Shown one piece after another: positions 55,436 through 64,000 of a stretch of 64,000 nucleotides of DNA. Location of the stretch: NCBI RefSeq assembly GCF_026168515.1, contig NZ_CP093443.1:1302001-1366000 (forward strand), written 5' to 3'. The stretch's first letter is position 1, and each line of letters opens with the position of its first letter. The position numbers and the translations under genes were made by a program. The notes beneath the pieces were generated by a model, which was given only the letters and a program-made list of their open reading frames with translations, was not told the DNA's origin and made no database searches. Origin of the DNA: Brevibacterium spongiae (GTDB lineage Bacteria; Actinomycetota; Actinomycetes; Actinomycetales; Brevibacteriaceae).

Positions 55436-56004
55436 TGACGGAAACAACCACCAGCCGTCCCGCACCGCGTCTCAAGCAGATTTACCGCAATGAGATCGTG
55501 GCGAAGATGCAGGAAGAGTTCAGCTACGCCAACCCCATGCAGGTTCCCGGTCTGACCAAGGTCGTCGTGAACATGGGTGTGGGTGACGCAGCACGCGATT
55601 CCAAGCTGATCGAAGGCGCCATCAACGATCTGACTCTGATCACCGGTCAGAAGCCGGTCGTCACTCGGGCTCGCAAGTCCATCGCACAGTTCAAGCTGCG
55701 CGAGGGCCAGCCCATCGGTGTCCACGTCACCATGCGTGGAGCACGGATGTGGGAGTTCATCGACCGCGTCATCACTCTGGCACTGCCGCGTATCCGCGAC
55801 TTCCGCGGACTCTCGGATCGTCAGTTCGACGGAAACGGAAACTACACCTTCGGTCTCACGGAGCAGTCGATGTTCCACGAGATCGACCAGGACCGGATCG
55901 ACCGTGTCCGCGGTATGGATATCACCGTCGTGACCACTGCCACGACGGACGATGAGGGACGTGCACTTCTGCGTCACCTCGGGTTCCCGTTCAAGACCAA
56001 ATAA
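55435..56004 (+). CDS. rplE: Large ribosomal subunit protein uL5
   Basis: The 189-aa product binds 5S r[43 protein letters not shown] and [20 protein letters not shown] are conserved. The start overlaps the rplX stop (TGATG). The next gene is rpsH; the rpsN gene usually found in between is absent. Confidence 0.97.
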   Translation: MTETTTSRPAPRLKQIYRNEIVAKMQEEFSYANPMQVPGLTKVVVNMGVGDAARDSKLIEGAINDLTLITGQKPVVTRARKSIAQFKLREGQPIGVHVTMRGARMWEFIDRVITLALPRIRDFRGLSDRQFDGNGNYTFGLTEQSMFHEIDQDRIDRVRGMDITVVTTATTDDEGRALLRHLGFPFKTK

Positions 56005-56071
56005 TCGCTACGTTGCAGGTCCAAGCACAACATGTGGGCGGAAACCGTAACGAGGAAGGGCAAGTGCCCAA

Positions 56072-56470
56072 ATGACAATGACTGATCCAGTCGCAGACAT
56101 GCTTACGCGTCTGCGCAACGCCAACTCGGCTTACCACGAGGACGTCAGCATGCCGTTCTCGAAGCTCAAGTCGAATATCGCCGAGATCCTCAAGAGCGAG
56201 GGCTACATCACCGACTGGAGCGTCGAAGACGCCGAGGTCGGAAAGACCCTGCTCCTGGACCTCAAGTTCGGACCCAACCGGGAACGTTCCATCGCCGGAC
56301 TGCGTCGTGTGTCGAAGCCGGGACTGCGCGTCTACGCGAAGTCAACGAACCTGCCCAAGGTTCTCGGCGGACTCGGCATCGCCATCCTGTCGACCTCGTC
56401 AGGACTCCTGACAGACCGTCAGGCCGCCAAGAAGGGTGTGGGTGGGGAAGTCCTCGCCTACGTCTGGTAA
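56072..56470 (+). CDS. rpsH: Small ribosomal subunit protein uS8
   Basis: The 132-aa product is a primary 16S rRNA binder and often represses the spc operon. [40 protein letters not shown] and [17 protein letters not shown] are conserved. The in-frame ATG at 56078 is an alternative start. Confidence 0.96.
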   Translation: MTMTDPVADMLTRLRNANSAYHEDVSMPFSKLKSNIAEILKSEGYITDWSVEDAEVGKTLLLDLKFGPNRERSIAGLRRVSKPGLRVYAKSTNLPKVLGGLGIAILSTSSGLLTDRQAAKKGVGGEVLAYVW

Positions 56471-56486
56471 GGAAGGAGAGAAGACA

Positions 56487-57023
56487 ATGTCACGTATTGG
56501 CAAGAACCCGATCTCCGTTCCCAGCGGCGTCGAGGTCAAGGTCGACGGCCAGGATGTCGCCGTCAAGGGACCCAAGGGCGAACTGTCCGTCACCATCGCC
56601 GAGCCGATCACCGTATCGCTCGAAGAGGGTGTCATCACAGTGGCCCGTCCGGACGAGGAGCGCGAATCGCGTTCGCTCCACGGACTGTCCCGCACGCTCA
56701 TCAACAACATGATCGTCGGTGTGACCGAGGGCTACTCCAAGGGCCTCGAGATCGTCGGAACCGGTTACCGTGTCCTGGCCAAGGGATCGAACCTCGAGTT
56801 CGCCCTTGGCTACAGCCACCCCATCGTCGTCGAGCCGCCTGAGGGAATCTCCTTCAGCGTCGACGGTCAGACGAAGGTCGCCGTTCACGGAATCGACAAG
56901 CAGCTGGTCGGTGAGACCGCTGCGAACATCCGGAAGCTGCGCAAGCCTGAACCCTATAAGGGCAAGGGCGTGCGCTACGCCGGCGAAATCGTCCGTCGCA
57001 AGGTCGGAAAGGCTGGTAAGTAA
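56487..57023 (+). CDS. rplF: Large ribosomal subunit protein uL6
   Basis: The 178-aa product. [40 protein letters not shown] and [20 protein letters not shown] are conserved. The ATG at 56487 follows AAGGAGAGAAG; a longer frame reaching into rpsH is rejected. Confidence 0.97.
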   Translation: MSRIGKNPISVPSGVEVKVDGQDVAVKGPKGELSVTIAEPITVSLEEGVITVARPDEERESRSLHGLSRTLINNMIVGVTEGYSKGLEIVGTGYRVLAKGSNLEFALGYSHPIVVEPPEGISFSVDGQTKVAVHGIDKQLVGETAANIRKLRKPEPYKGKGVRYAGEIVRRKVGKAGK

Positions 57024-57025
57024 AG

Positions 57026-57406
57026 ATGGCCTTTGGCAAGAAGGAAAGCTACGGCAAGGGCAGGGCAGCTGCTCGCAAGCGTCGTCACGCTCGTCTGCGC
57101 AAGCACGTGAGCGGTACGGCCGAACGCCCGCGTCTCTCAGTGACTCGTTCCACGCGCCATGTCTTCGTCCAGGTCATCGACGACACCGTCGGCAAGACCC
57201 TGGTCTCGGCCTCCACCATGGAAGCCGATCTGCGGACATTCGAAGGCGACAAGACCGGCAAGGCCCGCAAGGTGGGCGAACTGGTTGCCCAGCGCGCCAA
57301 GGACGCCGGTATCGAAGCCGTCGTATTCGACCGTGGAGGCAATGCCTACCACGGCCGTGTGCAGGCAATCGCCGAAGGTGCCCGTGAAGGAGGATTGGCC
57401 CTATGA
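57026..57406 (+). CDS. rplR: Large ribosomal subunit protein uL18
   Basis: The 126-aa 5S rRNA-binding protein. [32 protein letters not shown] and [20 protein letters not shown] are conserved. It begins 2 bp after rplF and overlaps rpsE by 4 nt. Confidence 0.96.
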   Translation: MAFGKKESYGKGRAAARKRRHARLRKHVSGTAERPRLSVTRSTRHVFVQVIDDTVGKTLVSASTMEADLRTFEGDKTGKARKVGELVAQRAKDAGIEAVVFDRGGNAYHGRVQAIAEGAREGGLAL

Positions 57407-58095
57407 GCACTGAAGAGAACAAGGAACAGCAGGCATCTGCTGAGACCCGCACCGACAACAGCGGTGACCGTTCCTCCCGTGGCCGCGGCCAGGGTGGACA
57501 GGGCGGTCAGGGCGGCCAGGGTCGTGGACGCGGCGAAGGCCGTGGACGCGGCGGTCGCAACGACCGTGACGACAAGAACCAGTTCATCGAGCACGTCATC
57601 ACGATCAACCGCGTGTCGAAGGTCGTCAAGGGTGGACGTCGGTTCTCCTTCACGGCTCTCGTCGTGGTCGGAGACGGCGACGGCATGGTCGGCATGGGCT
57701 ACGGCAAGGCGAAGGAAGTTCCTGCCGCCATCGCCAAGGGTGTCGAGGAAGCGAAGAAGAACTTCTTCCGCGTTCCCCGCATCCAGAAGACCATTCCGCA
57801 CCCGATCCAGGGTGAGGAAGCCGCAGGCGTCGTCCTGCTGCGTCCGGCCGCTCCCGGTACCGGTGTCATCGCCGGCGGACCCGTTCGCGCCGTCCTCGAC
57901 GCCGCTGGTGTCCAGGACGTACTGTCGAAGTCGCTGGGTTCGTCGAACGCGATCAACATCGTGCACGCTGCGATCACCGCGCTGAAGGGCCTCGAGCGTC
58001 CGGAAGAGGTTGCGGCTCGCCGTGGCCTTCCCGTCGACGAGGTTGCTCCGCACGCATTGCTGCGAGCCGCTGCTGAAAGTGGGGCGAAGTCCTGA
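57403..58095 (+). CDS. rpsE: Small ribosomal subunit protein uS5
   Basis: The 230-aa product shapes the mRNA entry channel and decoding fidelity. The conserved part starts at [40 protein letters not shown] sequence follows. It has an N-terminal extension of about 60 residues rich in Gly, Arg and Gln ([20 protein letters not shown]), longer than in E. coli. Confidence 0.96.
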   Translation: MSTEENKEQQASAETRTDNSGDRSSRGRGQGGQGGQGGQGRGRGEGRGRGGRNDRDDKNQFIEHVITINRVSKVVKGGRRFSFTALVVVGDGDGMVGMGYGKAKEVPAAIAKGVEEAKKNFFRVPRIQKTIPHPIQGEEAAGVVLLRPAAPGTGVIAGGPVRAVLDAAGVQDVLSKSLGSSNAINIVHAAITALKGLERPEEVAARRGLPVDEVAPHALLRAAAESGAKS

Positions 58096-58277
58096 TGGCA
58101 AAGCTCAAGATTACTCAGCGCAAGTCCGCAATCGGTTACCGTCAGAGCCAGCGTGACACGCTGCGTTCGCTCGGTCTCAAGCGGACCAACGACGTTGTGG
58201 TGCAGGAAGATCGCCCCGAGATCCGGGGAATGATCAACGCTGTCCGCCACATCGTGACTGTGGAAGAGGTCGATTGA
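58095..58277 (+). CDS. rpmD: Large ribosomal subunit protein uL30
   Basis: The 60-aa product: [40 protein letters not shown] and [16 protein letters not shown] match the family over the full length. Its start overlaps the rpsE stop (TGATG). Confidence 0.95.
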   Translation: MAKLKITQRKSAIGYRQSQRDTLRSLGLKRTNDVVVQEDRPEIRGMINAVRHIVTVEEVD

Positions 58278-58278
58278 T

Positions 58279-58731
58279 ATGGCAAACAACGACTCGCTGA
58301 AGCTGCACGATCTGCGCCCGGCCCCGGGAGCCAAGACCTCCAAGACCCGTGTCGGTCGTGGTGAGGCTTCGAAGGGCAAGACCGCCGGTCGCGGAACCAA
58401 GGGCACAAAGGCCCGTTACCAGGTTCCGCACGGCTTCGAGGGCGGCCAGACACCGATGCACATGCGTCTGCCGAAGCTGCGTGGGTTCAAGAACCCCGCG
58501 AAGGTGACGTTCCAGGTTGTCAACCTCGACAAGCTGTCCGCTCTGTTCCCCGAGGGAGGAGACGTCACCGTCGCCGATCTCGTGGCAAAGGGTGCTGTGC
58601 GTCCGAATCAGCCCGTCAAGGTTCTCGGCACCGGTGAGATCACCGTGGCCCTGAACATCACTGCAGAGAAGTTCTCCGGCTCCGCGGCCGAGAAGATCAA
58701 GGCTGCAGGCGGAAGCACCAGCGAGGCCTGA
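58279..58731 (+). CDS. rplO: Large ribosomal subunit protein uL15
   Basis: The 150-aa product, last of the spc ribosomal genes. [40 protein letters not shown] and [20 protein letters not shown] are conserved. It follows rpmD after 1 bp and is followed by a terminator. Confidence 0.96.
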   Translation: MANNDSLKLHDLRPAPGAKTSKTRVGRGEASKGKTAGRGTKGTKARYQVPHGFEGGQTPMHMRLPKLRGFKNPAKVTFQVVNLDKLSALFPEGGDVTVADLVAKGAVRPNQPVKVLGTGEITVALNITAEKFSGSAAEKIKAAGGSTSEA

Positions 58732-58774
58732 TCGGATCCGGTCATCCGGATCTGAGGCTTCAATGCTGAAAGGA

Positions 58775-58804
58775 GGGGCGGTCACTTCGGTGGCCGCCCC
58801 TTCT
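58775..58804 (+). terminator. Terminator after rplO
   Basis: Stem GGGGCGGTCAC (58775-58785) pairs with GTGGCCGCCCC (58790-58800) around TTCG, then TTCT. It separates the ribosomal genes from secY. Confidence 0.87.
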
Positions 58805-58862
58805 GCGTGCCCGAACGCATACCCGCACTCGGATGGAAACCCGCCTCCATCAGCACTCACCG

Positions 58863-58892
58863 GTTTCGGCCTCAAGGCCATACCCTGATAGT
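58863..58892 (+). promoter_or_regulatory. Possible promoter of secY-adk-map
   Basis: TTTCGG (58863-58868) and GATAGT (58887-58892) at 18-bp spacing, after the rplO terminator. It would give a leader of about 70 nt. Moderate match only. Confidence 0.4.
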
Positions 58893-58968
58893 CTTTTGCA
58901 GGTATTTGTCTCATTCGCCAGGTCGCGACTACGACTCTGACTTTTTCATCCCCCAACGAGGAGGACGC

Positions 58969-60270
<1,302 letters not shown>

Positions 60271-60318
60271 TTTGACCTGACGCTGATCCTCAGCGGACTA
60301 CCATTGGAAGGACACCTT

Positions 60319-60885
60319 ATGAGTTCACGCATCATCCTGATCGGCCCTCCCGGCGCCGGCAAAGGCACCCAGGCCGCACGTCTGTCCGAGGCACTCGGTG
60401 TCCCGGCCATCTCCACCGGAGACATCTTCCGGGCGAACGTGAAGGGTGAGACCGAACTCGGGAAGCTCGCCAAACGCTATATGGACGCCGGCGAATATGT
60501 TCCCGACGAAGTCACGAACTCCATGGTCTCCGACCGACTGTCTCAGGCCGATGCCTCGGACGGCTTCCTGCTCGACGGCTACCCGCGCACCAGCGCCCAG
60601 GTGGACGAACTCGACCGGATGCTCGCTGCCGAGGACAAGGCGATCGAGCACGTCGTCGAGCTCACAGCCGACACCGACGAAGTCGTTGCCCGCCTGCTGG
60701 CTCGTGCACAGACCGAAGGCCGCAGCGATGACAGCGAAGACGTCATCCGCCACCGTCTCGACGTCTACGAAGAGCAGACCCAGCCGCTGACCGACATCTA
60801 CCGCAGCCGCGGACTGCTGCGCCAGGTCGATGGTCTCGGCGAGGTCACCGAAATCACCGACCGCATCCTCTCAGCCATTCGATGA
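60319..60885 (+). CDS. adk: Adenylate kinase
   Basis: The 188-aa enzyme interconverts AMP, ADP and ATP. P-loop LIGPPGAGKGTQAARLSEAL, AMP-binding STGDIFRANV and DGYPRTSAQVDELD. It is the short form without a zinc-binding LID. The ATG at 60319 has GGAAGG upstream; it overlaps map by 4 nt. Confidence 0.96.
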   Translation: MSSRIILIGPPGAGKGTQAARLSEALGVPAISTGDIFRANVKGETELGKLAKRYMDAGEYVPDEVTNSMVSDRLSQADASDGFLLDGYPRTSAQVDELDRMLAAEDKAIEHVVELTADTDEVVARLLARAQTEGRSDDSEDVIRHRLDVYEEQTQPLTDIYRSRGLLRQVDGLGEVTEITDRILSAIR

Positions 60886-61718
60886 TCTTCGGACCTCGGA
60901 TCGAGCTGAAGACTCCCGCCGAGCTTCAGCTCATGCACCGGGCCGGGCAGCTGACACGCCGAGTGCTCTCAGCGGCCCGGTCCGCGGCAGTTCCCGGAGC
61001 CACCACCGCCGAGGTGGACGCCGCCGCCGAAGCCGTCATCGACTCCGCGGGCGCCCGCTCGAATTTCAAGGGCTACCAAGGATTCCCCGCGGTCGTGTGC
61101 ATCTCCGTGAACGAGGAGATCGTCCACGGCATCCCCGGCAGCCGCGTCCTCGAGTCCGGCGATATCGTCTCGATCGACGGCGGGGCGATCGTCGAGGGCT
61201 TCCACGGAGATTCCGCGCTGACGATGATCGTCGGCGGTGACGAAGCCGGCACCGAGGCGGATCGCACACTGTCGACCGGCACCGAGGCGGCCATGTGGGC
61301 AGGCATCGCAGCATTCGCCACGGGCACGAAGGTCAGTGACATCGGCGACGCCATCGATGACTTCGTCACCGAGAACTACCCGCAGCTGGGCCTGGTCGAA
61401 GAATTCACCGGCCACGGCATCGGCACGTCCATGCACATGGCGCCCGAGGTGCTCAACTACCGGGCACGCTCGAACGGTCCGAAGATCAAACCGGGGATGT
61501 GCCTGGCGATCGAACCGATGCTCACCACCGGCGGTGCGGACACCCGCACCCTCGCCGATGACTGGACCGTCGTGACAGCGGACGGCTCTCGCGCGAGCCA
61601 CTGGGAGCACAGCGTGGCCCGCCACGACGACGGCGTCTGGGTGCTGACCGCCGAGGATGGGGGAGCGACCGGGTTGGCGCCCTTCGGAATCACTCCCGTG
61701 CCACCGAAAGGCGCCTGA
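60882..61718 (+). CDS. map: Type I methionine aminopeptidase
   Basis: The 278-aa enzyme removes initiator Met from nascent proteins. Metal ligands appear in VSIDGGAIVEGFHGDSALTM, EEFTGHGIGTSMHMAPEVLN, CLAIEPMLTTGG and HWEHSVARHDDG. The secY-adk-map order is the usual one. Start ATGA overlap with adk. Confidence 0.96.
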   Translation: MIFGPRIELKTPAELQLMHRAGQLTRRVLSAARSAAVPGATTAEVDAAAEAVIDSAGARSNFKGYQGFPAVVCISVNEEIVHGIPGSRVLESGDIVSIDGGAIVEGFHGDSALTMIVGGDEAGTEADRTLSTGTEAAMWAGIAAFATGTKVSDIGDAIDDFVTENYPQLGLVEEFTGHGIGTSMHMAPEVLNYRARSNGPKIKPGMCLAIEPMLTTGGADTRTLADDWTVVTADGSRASHWEHSVARHDDGVWVLTAEDGGATGLAPFGITPVPPKGA

Positions 61719-61727
61719 GGGGAGAGG

Positions 61728-61967
61728 TCAGGCCATCAGCGTCTGCTTCTTCAATGCGGCCTTCCCGACGAAGTAGACGGCGGCAAAGGTTCCCGACGTC
61801 GCCATGAGTGCGAGAGCGAACATCCACGTCGCCGTCTCGGCGATGGTGAACCCGGCCAATTGGAATGCGCAGAACGCGATGAAGGCGGTGATGGCGCCGG
61901 CCAGCAGACCCGATGTGCGGGACATCTGGTAGGCGCGCTGTTCGAGTGTGAACTTTTCGTCATCCAT
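61728..61967 (-). CDS. Small two-helix membrane protein
   Basis: Function not recognised. The 79-aa product has a short charged N-terminus (MDDEKFTLEQRAYQMSR), two hydrophobic segments (LLAGAITAFIAFCAFQLAGF and ATWMFALALMATSGTFAAVY) and a basic C-terminus (KAALKKQT). An AGGAGCC binding site precedes the ATG, which supports that it is real. It lies divergently to the PaaX-type regulator, 78 bp apart, so it may be its target; this is only positional. Confidence 0.65.
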   Translation of the reverse strand: MDDEKFTLEQRAYQMSRTSGLLAGAITAFIAFCAFQLAGFTIAETATWMFALALMATSGTFAAVYFVGKAALKKQTLMA

Positions 61968-62045
61968 GTCGTGGCTCCTAGACGCATCGTTGCGATCTCG
62001 GTCCTGTCGGCACCGATCCTTGTGCCTTCACGGTAGGATCTGGCC

Positions 62046-62930
62046 ATGACGAGTGTCTACGATGTCCCGAAACGTCGCACAGATGTGGGCGATCGCTATA
62101 GGATGACACGGGTCTCCTTCGACGTGATCTCCGCGTTCGGCTGTCTGCAGGCCAGCGGGCTTCCCGGCCCGGTCATCGTCAGCATCTTGAGCGAACACGG
62201 CTATTCGCCCTCGAGCGTGCACAACCAGCTCGTGCGGATGGTCCACCGAGGGATCCTGCGCAGCGAGCGGGTCGGTCGTGTGTCCATGTACCGGCTGAGC
62301 GAACACATCCTCGCAGGCTTCACCGACATCGCGGGCGATCACGTCTTCCCCGACTACGAAGGTCGCCTCCATACGATCGTCTATTCGGTGCCTGAGGCCT
62401 CACGGGGACTGCGGGACCGCCTGCAGTACATCGCGCGGAGTCTCGGCTACGGGCAGCTGCGCCCGGGAATCCTCGTGGGCTTCGCCGACCATACAGCGCA
62501 GCTGAATGCGCGTCTGCCCGAGGTCGCCGATCCCAGCTGGTATGAGACTGCCGCCCTGACCCCAGCATCGGTCGAGGCGGCGCGCAGGATGACATTCCGG
62601 GCCTTCGAGCTTGGCACCGCGCTGGCACAGCTGCCGCCGTTGGACGAGCGGATGAATGCACTGAGCGCGAACGGATCGGCACCGGGCACCGGATGCGTGG
62701 GACTGAGCCTGAGCAGCTTCTTCGATCTGTACTTCGACGTCGCCCGGGAAGTGATGGCCCACCCACTGCTGCCCGAAGTCCTCGTCGAGGGCACACAGCC
62801 GGCAGTGCGGTTTCGAGAGCTCATGAATCAGTGCAACCTCGAGTACTACCTCAGGTTCGATCAGCTGATCCTCGAATGCGCGGGATCGAGCTCGTCCTAC
62901 GACCTCATCGAATGGCTGCCGCAGCGGTGA
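62046..62930 (+). CDS. PaaX-family transcriptional regulator
   Basis: The 294-aa product has an N-terminal winged-helix region (SFDVISAFGCLQASG, SSVHNQLVRMVHRGILRSER) and the PaaX-type central/C-terminal parts (LHTIVYSVPEASRGLRDRLQ, RPGILVGFADH, AREVMAHPLLPEVLVEG). PaaX represses phenylacetate degradation in E. coli; relatives respond to CoA thioesters. No phenylacetate genes are in this window, so its targets are unknown. The ATG at 62046 is 6 nt after a -10-like TAGGAT (62034-62039) without a ribosome binding site, so a leaderless start is likely. Confidence 0.8.
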   Translation: MTSVYDVPKRRTDVGDRYRMTRVSFDVISAFGCLQASGLPGPVIVSILSEHGYSPSSVHNQLVRMVHRGILRSERVGRVSMYRLSEHILAGFTDIAGDHVFPDYEGRLHTIVYSVPEASRGLRDRLQYIARSLGYGQLRPGILVGFADHTAQLNARLPEVADPSWYETAALTPASVEAARRMTFRAFELGTALAQLPPLDERMNALSANGSAPGTGCVGLSLSSFFDLYFDVAREVMAHPLLPEVLVEGTQPAVRFRELMNQCNLEYYLRFDQLILECAGSSSSYDLIEWLPQR

Positions 62931-62999
62931 CCTGTGCCAGGGTCCCACGCTGAAGTGGTCCCCGTCCCGAGGAGTCACCGGCCGCAGAGCTTGAGAGCC

Positions 63000-64000
63000 T
63001 CAGAGTATCCGAGCGATCCTCTCAACCGCCTCGATGAGGAGCGGGCGGGGGAGGGCGAAGTTGAACCGGATGTGCCCAGCCCCGACCTCACCGCACAGCC
63101 GGCCCTCGGTGACGGCCACCTCGGCGCGGGAATTGATCGTGTCGGCCAGCCCTGACTCGAGGCCGTATCCGCGCAGATCCAGCCATGCCAGGTAGGTGCC
63201 CTCCGGTTGGAGGTAAGCGGCATTGGGCAGCAGGGAGGTGACGAGATCGGTGAACTGGTCGCGGTTGCCTTTGAGGTAGCCGTTGACCTCGTCGAGCCAA
63301 TCGCGGGACTGGGAATATGCGGCGGTGGTCGCCAGAATCCCCGGGTTCGATGCCGCGCCGGATACGAACTGGCCCTTCTGCTTCCACACTTTTCGGTCTG
63401 CGGGGGAGGTCAGCAGCAGCTGAGCGCACTTGAGCCCGGGGATGTTGAAGGCCTTCGATGCGGCGGTCGCTGTCGCGGTGTGGGCGGCGGTCGCCTCGGT
63501 GAGGGTGGCGTAGGGAACGTGCCGGGCGGGGTCGTAGACGACCGGGGCGTGGATCTCATCGGAGAACACGCGCGCACCTGCCGCCTCGACCACCTCGGCG
63601 AGTGCCAGCAGTTCGTCTTCGGTGTAGACCTTGCCGATGGGGTTGTGCGGATTGCACAGGACGAAGGTCGCGCCGGGAGTGAGGGCGGCGGCGACGGCGT
63701 CGAGGTCGAGGGACCAGCCGGTCTCCGACCGCAGCATCGGCACCTCGATGAGCCGGCGGCCGGTCACCCGTGCGACGTCGAAGAACGGCATGTACGCCGG
63801 AGTCGGCAGCACGATCGGAGTGTCGGCGGGGGTGAGATGGGTGAGCACCCCGAGAAAGGCGGCGAGGACGTCGCTGGCCGGTTCGATGTGGTCGACGGGG
63901 ATCTGCCATCCGTAGCGGTCAGCGCAGAATTCGGAGGTCGCCGTCTTGAGGTCGGAGACGAGATCGGCAGGGGCGTAGCCATAGAGGTCGCGCTCGTCGA
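63000..64000 (-). CDS. MalY/PatB-type PLP-dependent C-S beta-lyase (5' end outside window)
   Basis: The gene reads from beyond base 64000; about 333 C-terminal residues are visible. Fold-type I motifs: SDVLAAFLGVLTHLTP, LCNPHNPIGKVYTEDELLAL, SDEIHAPVVYD with the cofactor-binding Asp, and the PLP Lys in ATAASKAFNIPGLKCAQ. The sequence style is that of MalY/PatB cystathionine beta-lyases, which release homocysteine, ammonia and pyruvate or act on cysteine conjugates. A plain aminotransferase is possible. The internal GTG at 63848 is not the start since the reading frame and homology continue upstream. Confidence 0.85.
   Translation of the reverse strand, partial: DERDLYGYAPADLVSDLKTATSEFCADRYGWQIPVDHIEPASDVLAAFLGVLTHLTPADTPIVLPTPAYMPFFDVARVTGRRLIEVPMLRSETGWSLDLDAVAAALTPGATFVLCNPHNPIGKVYTEDELLALAEVVEAAGARVFSDEIHAPVVYDPARHVPYATLTEATAAHTATATAASKAFNIPGLKCAQLLLTSPADRKVWKQKGQFVSGAASNPGILATTAAYSQSRDWLDEVNGYLKGNRDQFTDLVTSLLPNAAYLQPEGTYLAWLDLRGYGLESGLADTINSRAEVAVTEGRLCGEVGAGHIRFNFALPRPLLIEAVERIARIL

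Overview
The window is a 64 kb piece of chromosome from a high-GC Gram-positive bacterium, most likely a Brevibacterium-like member of the Micrococcales. This is inferred from the high GC content, the TTG-started rpoB, the actinobacterial insertion in RpoC, the acidic N-terminal extension of NusG, the furA-katG pair, the frequent GTG starts and the apparent leaderless genes. No rRNA gene, CRISPR array, integrase, transposase or prophage was found. One tRNA gene (tRNA-Trp) is present.

Layout. (1) 1-6.8 kb: a Tat-exported intradiol dioxygenase lipoprotein (cut by the window edge) directly followed by tatA-tatC-tatB; a secreted lipoprotein; a 54-bp tandem repeat; a NylB-like serine hydrolase; an ATP-grasp enzyme. 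(2) 6.9-13.7 kb: two MaoC-type dehydratase genes overlapping murB, a membrane metallophosphoesterase, tRNA-Trp, then secE-nusG and rplK-rplA. (3) 13.7-18.2 kb: an islet with a GAF-domain regulator, an aldehyde dehydrogenase and a zinc alcohol dehydrogenase. It sits between rplA and rplJ, and each of its three intergenic junctions outside the regulator-ALDH gap carries a copy of the same 56-bp palindrome. (4) 18.4-32.5 kb: rplJ-rplL, then a three-gene operon of unknown function whose products look like diverged copies of one membrane architecture, a divergent MBL hydrolase/GNAT pair, then rpoB-rpoC. (5) 32.5-43.9 kb: a DUF1707-type gene with pfkA, a cell-envelope cluster (GT2/GtrA and GT39 glycosyltransferases, a response regulator, a histidine kinase and a Gly-rich membrane protein), and furA-katG. 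(6) 44-61.7 kb: the str, S10 and spc ribosomal operons almost contiguous (rpsL-rpsG-fusA-tuf, rpsJ to rpsQ, rplN to rplO), then secY-adk-map; rpsN is missing from the spc position. (7) 61.7-64 kb: a small membrane protein, a PaaX-type regulator and a MalY/PatB-type C-S lyase cut by the window end.

Most of the window is core information-processing machinery. The parts most worth attention are the three-gene operon at 19.6-22.9 kb, the 56-bp palindromes at 13.75, 16.94 and 18.09 kb, the Tat translocon encoded next to its likely substrate, and the glycosyltransferase/two-component/Gly-rich cluster. A recurrent signal is a -10-like hexamer 6-8 nt before a start codon with no ribosome binding site, seen at eight genes, which suggests widespread leaderless transcription.

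All family assignments come from reading motifs in the translations. No database search was run. Start sites were chosen from Shine-Dalgarno spacing, overlap with the upstream gene or leaderless promoter geometry, and are stated where they matter.
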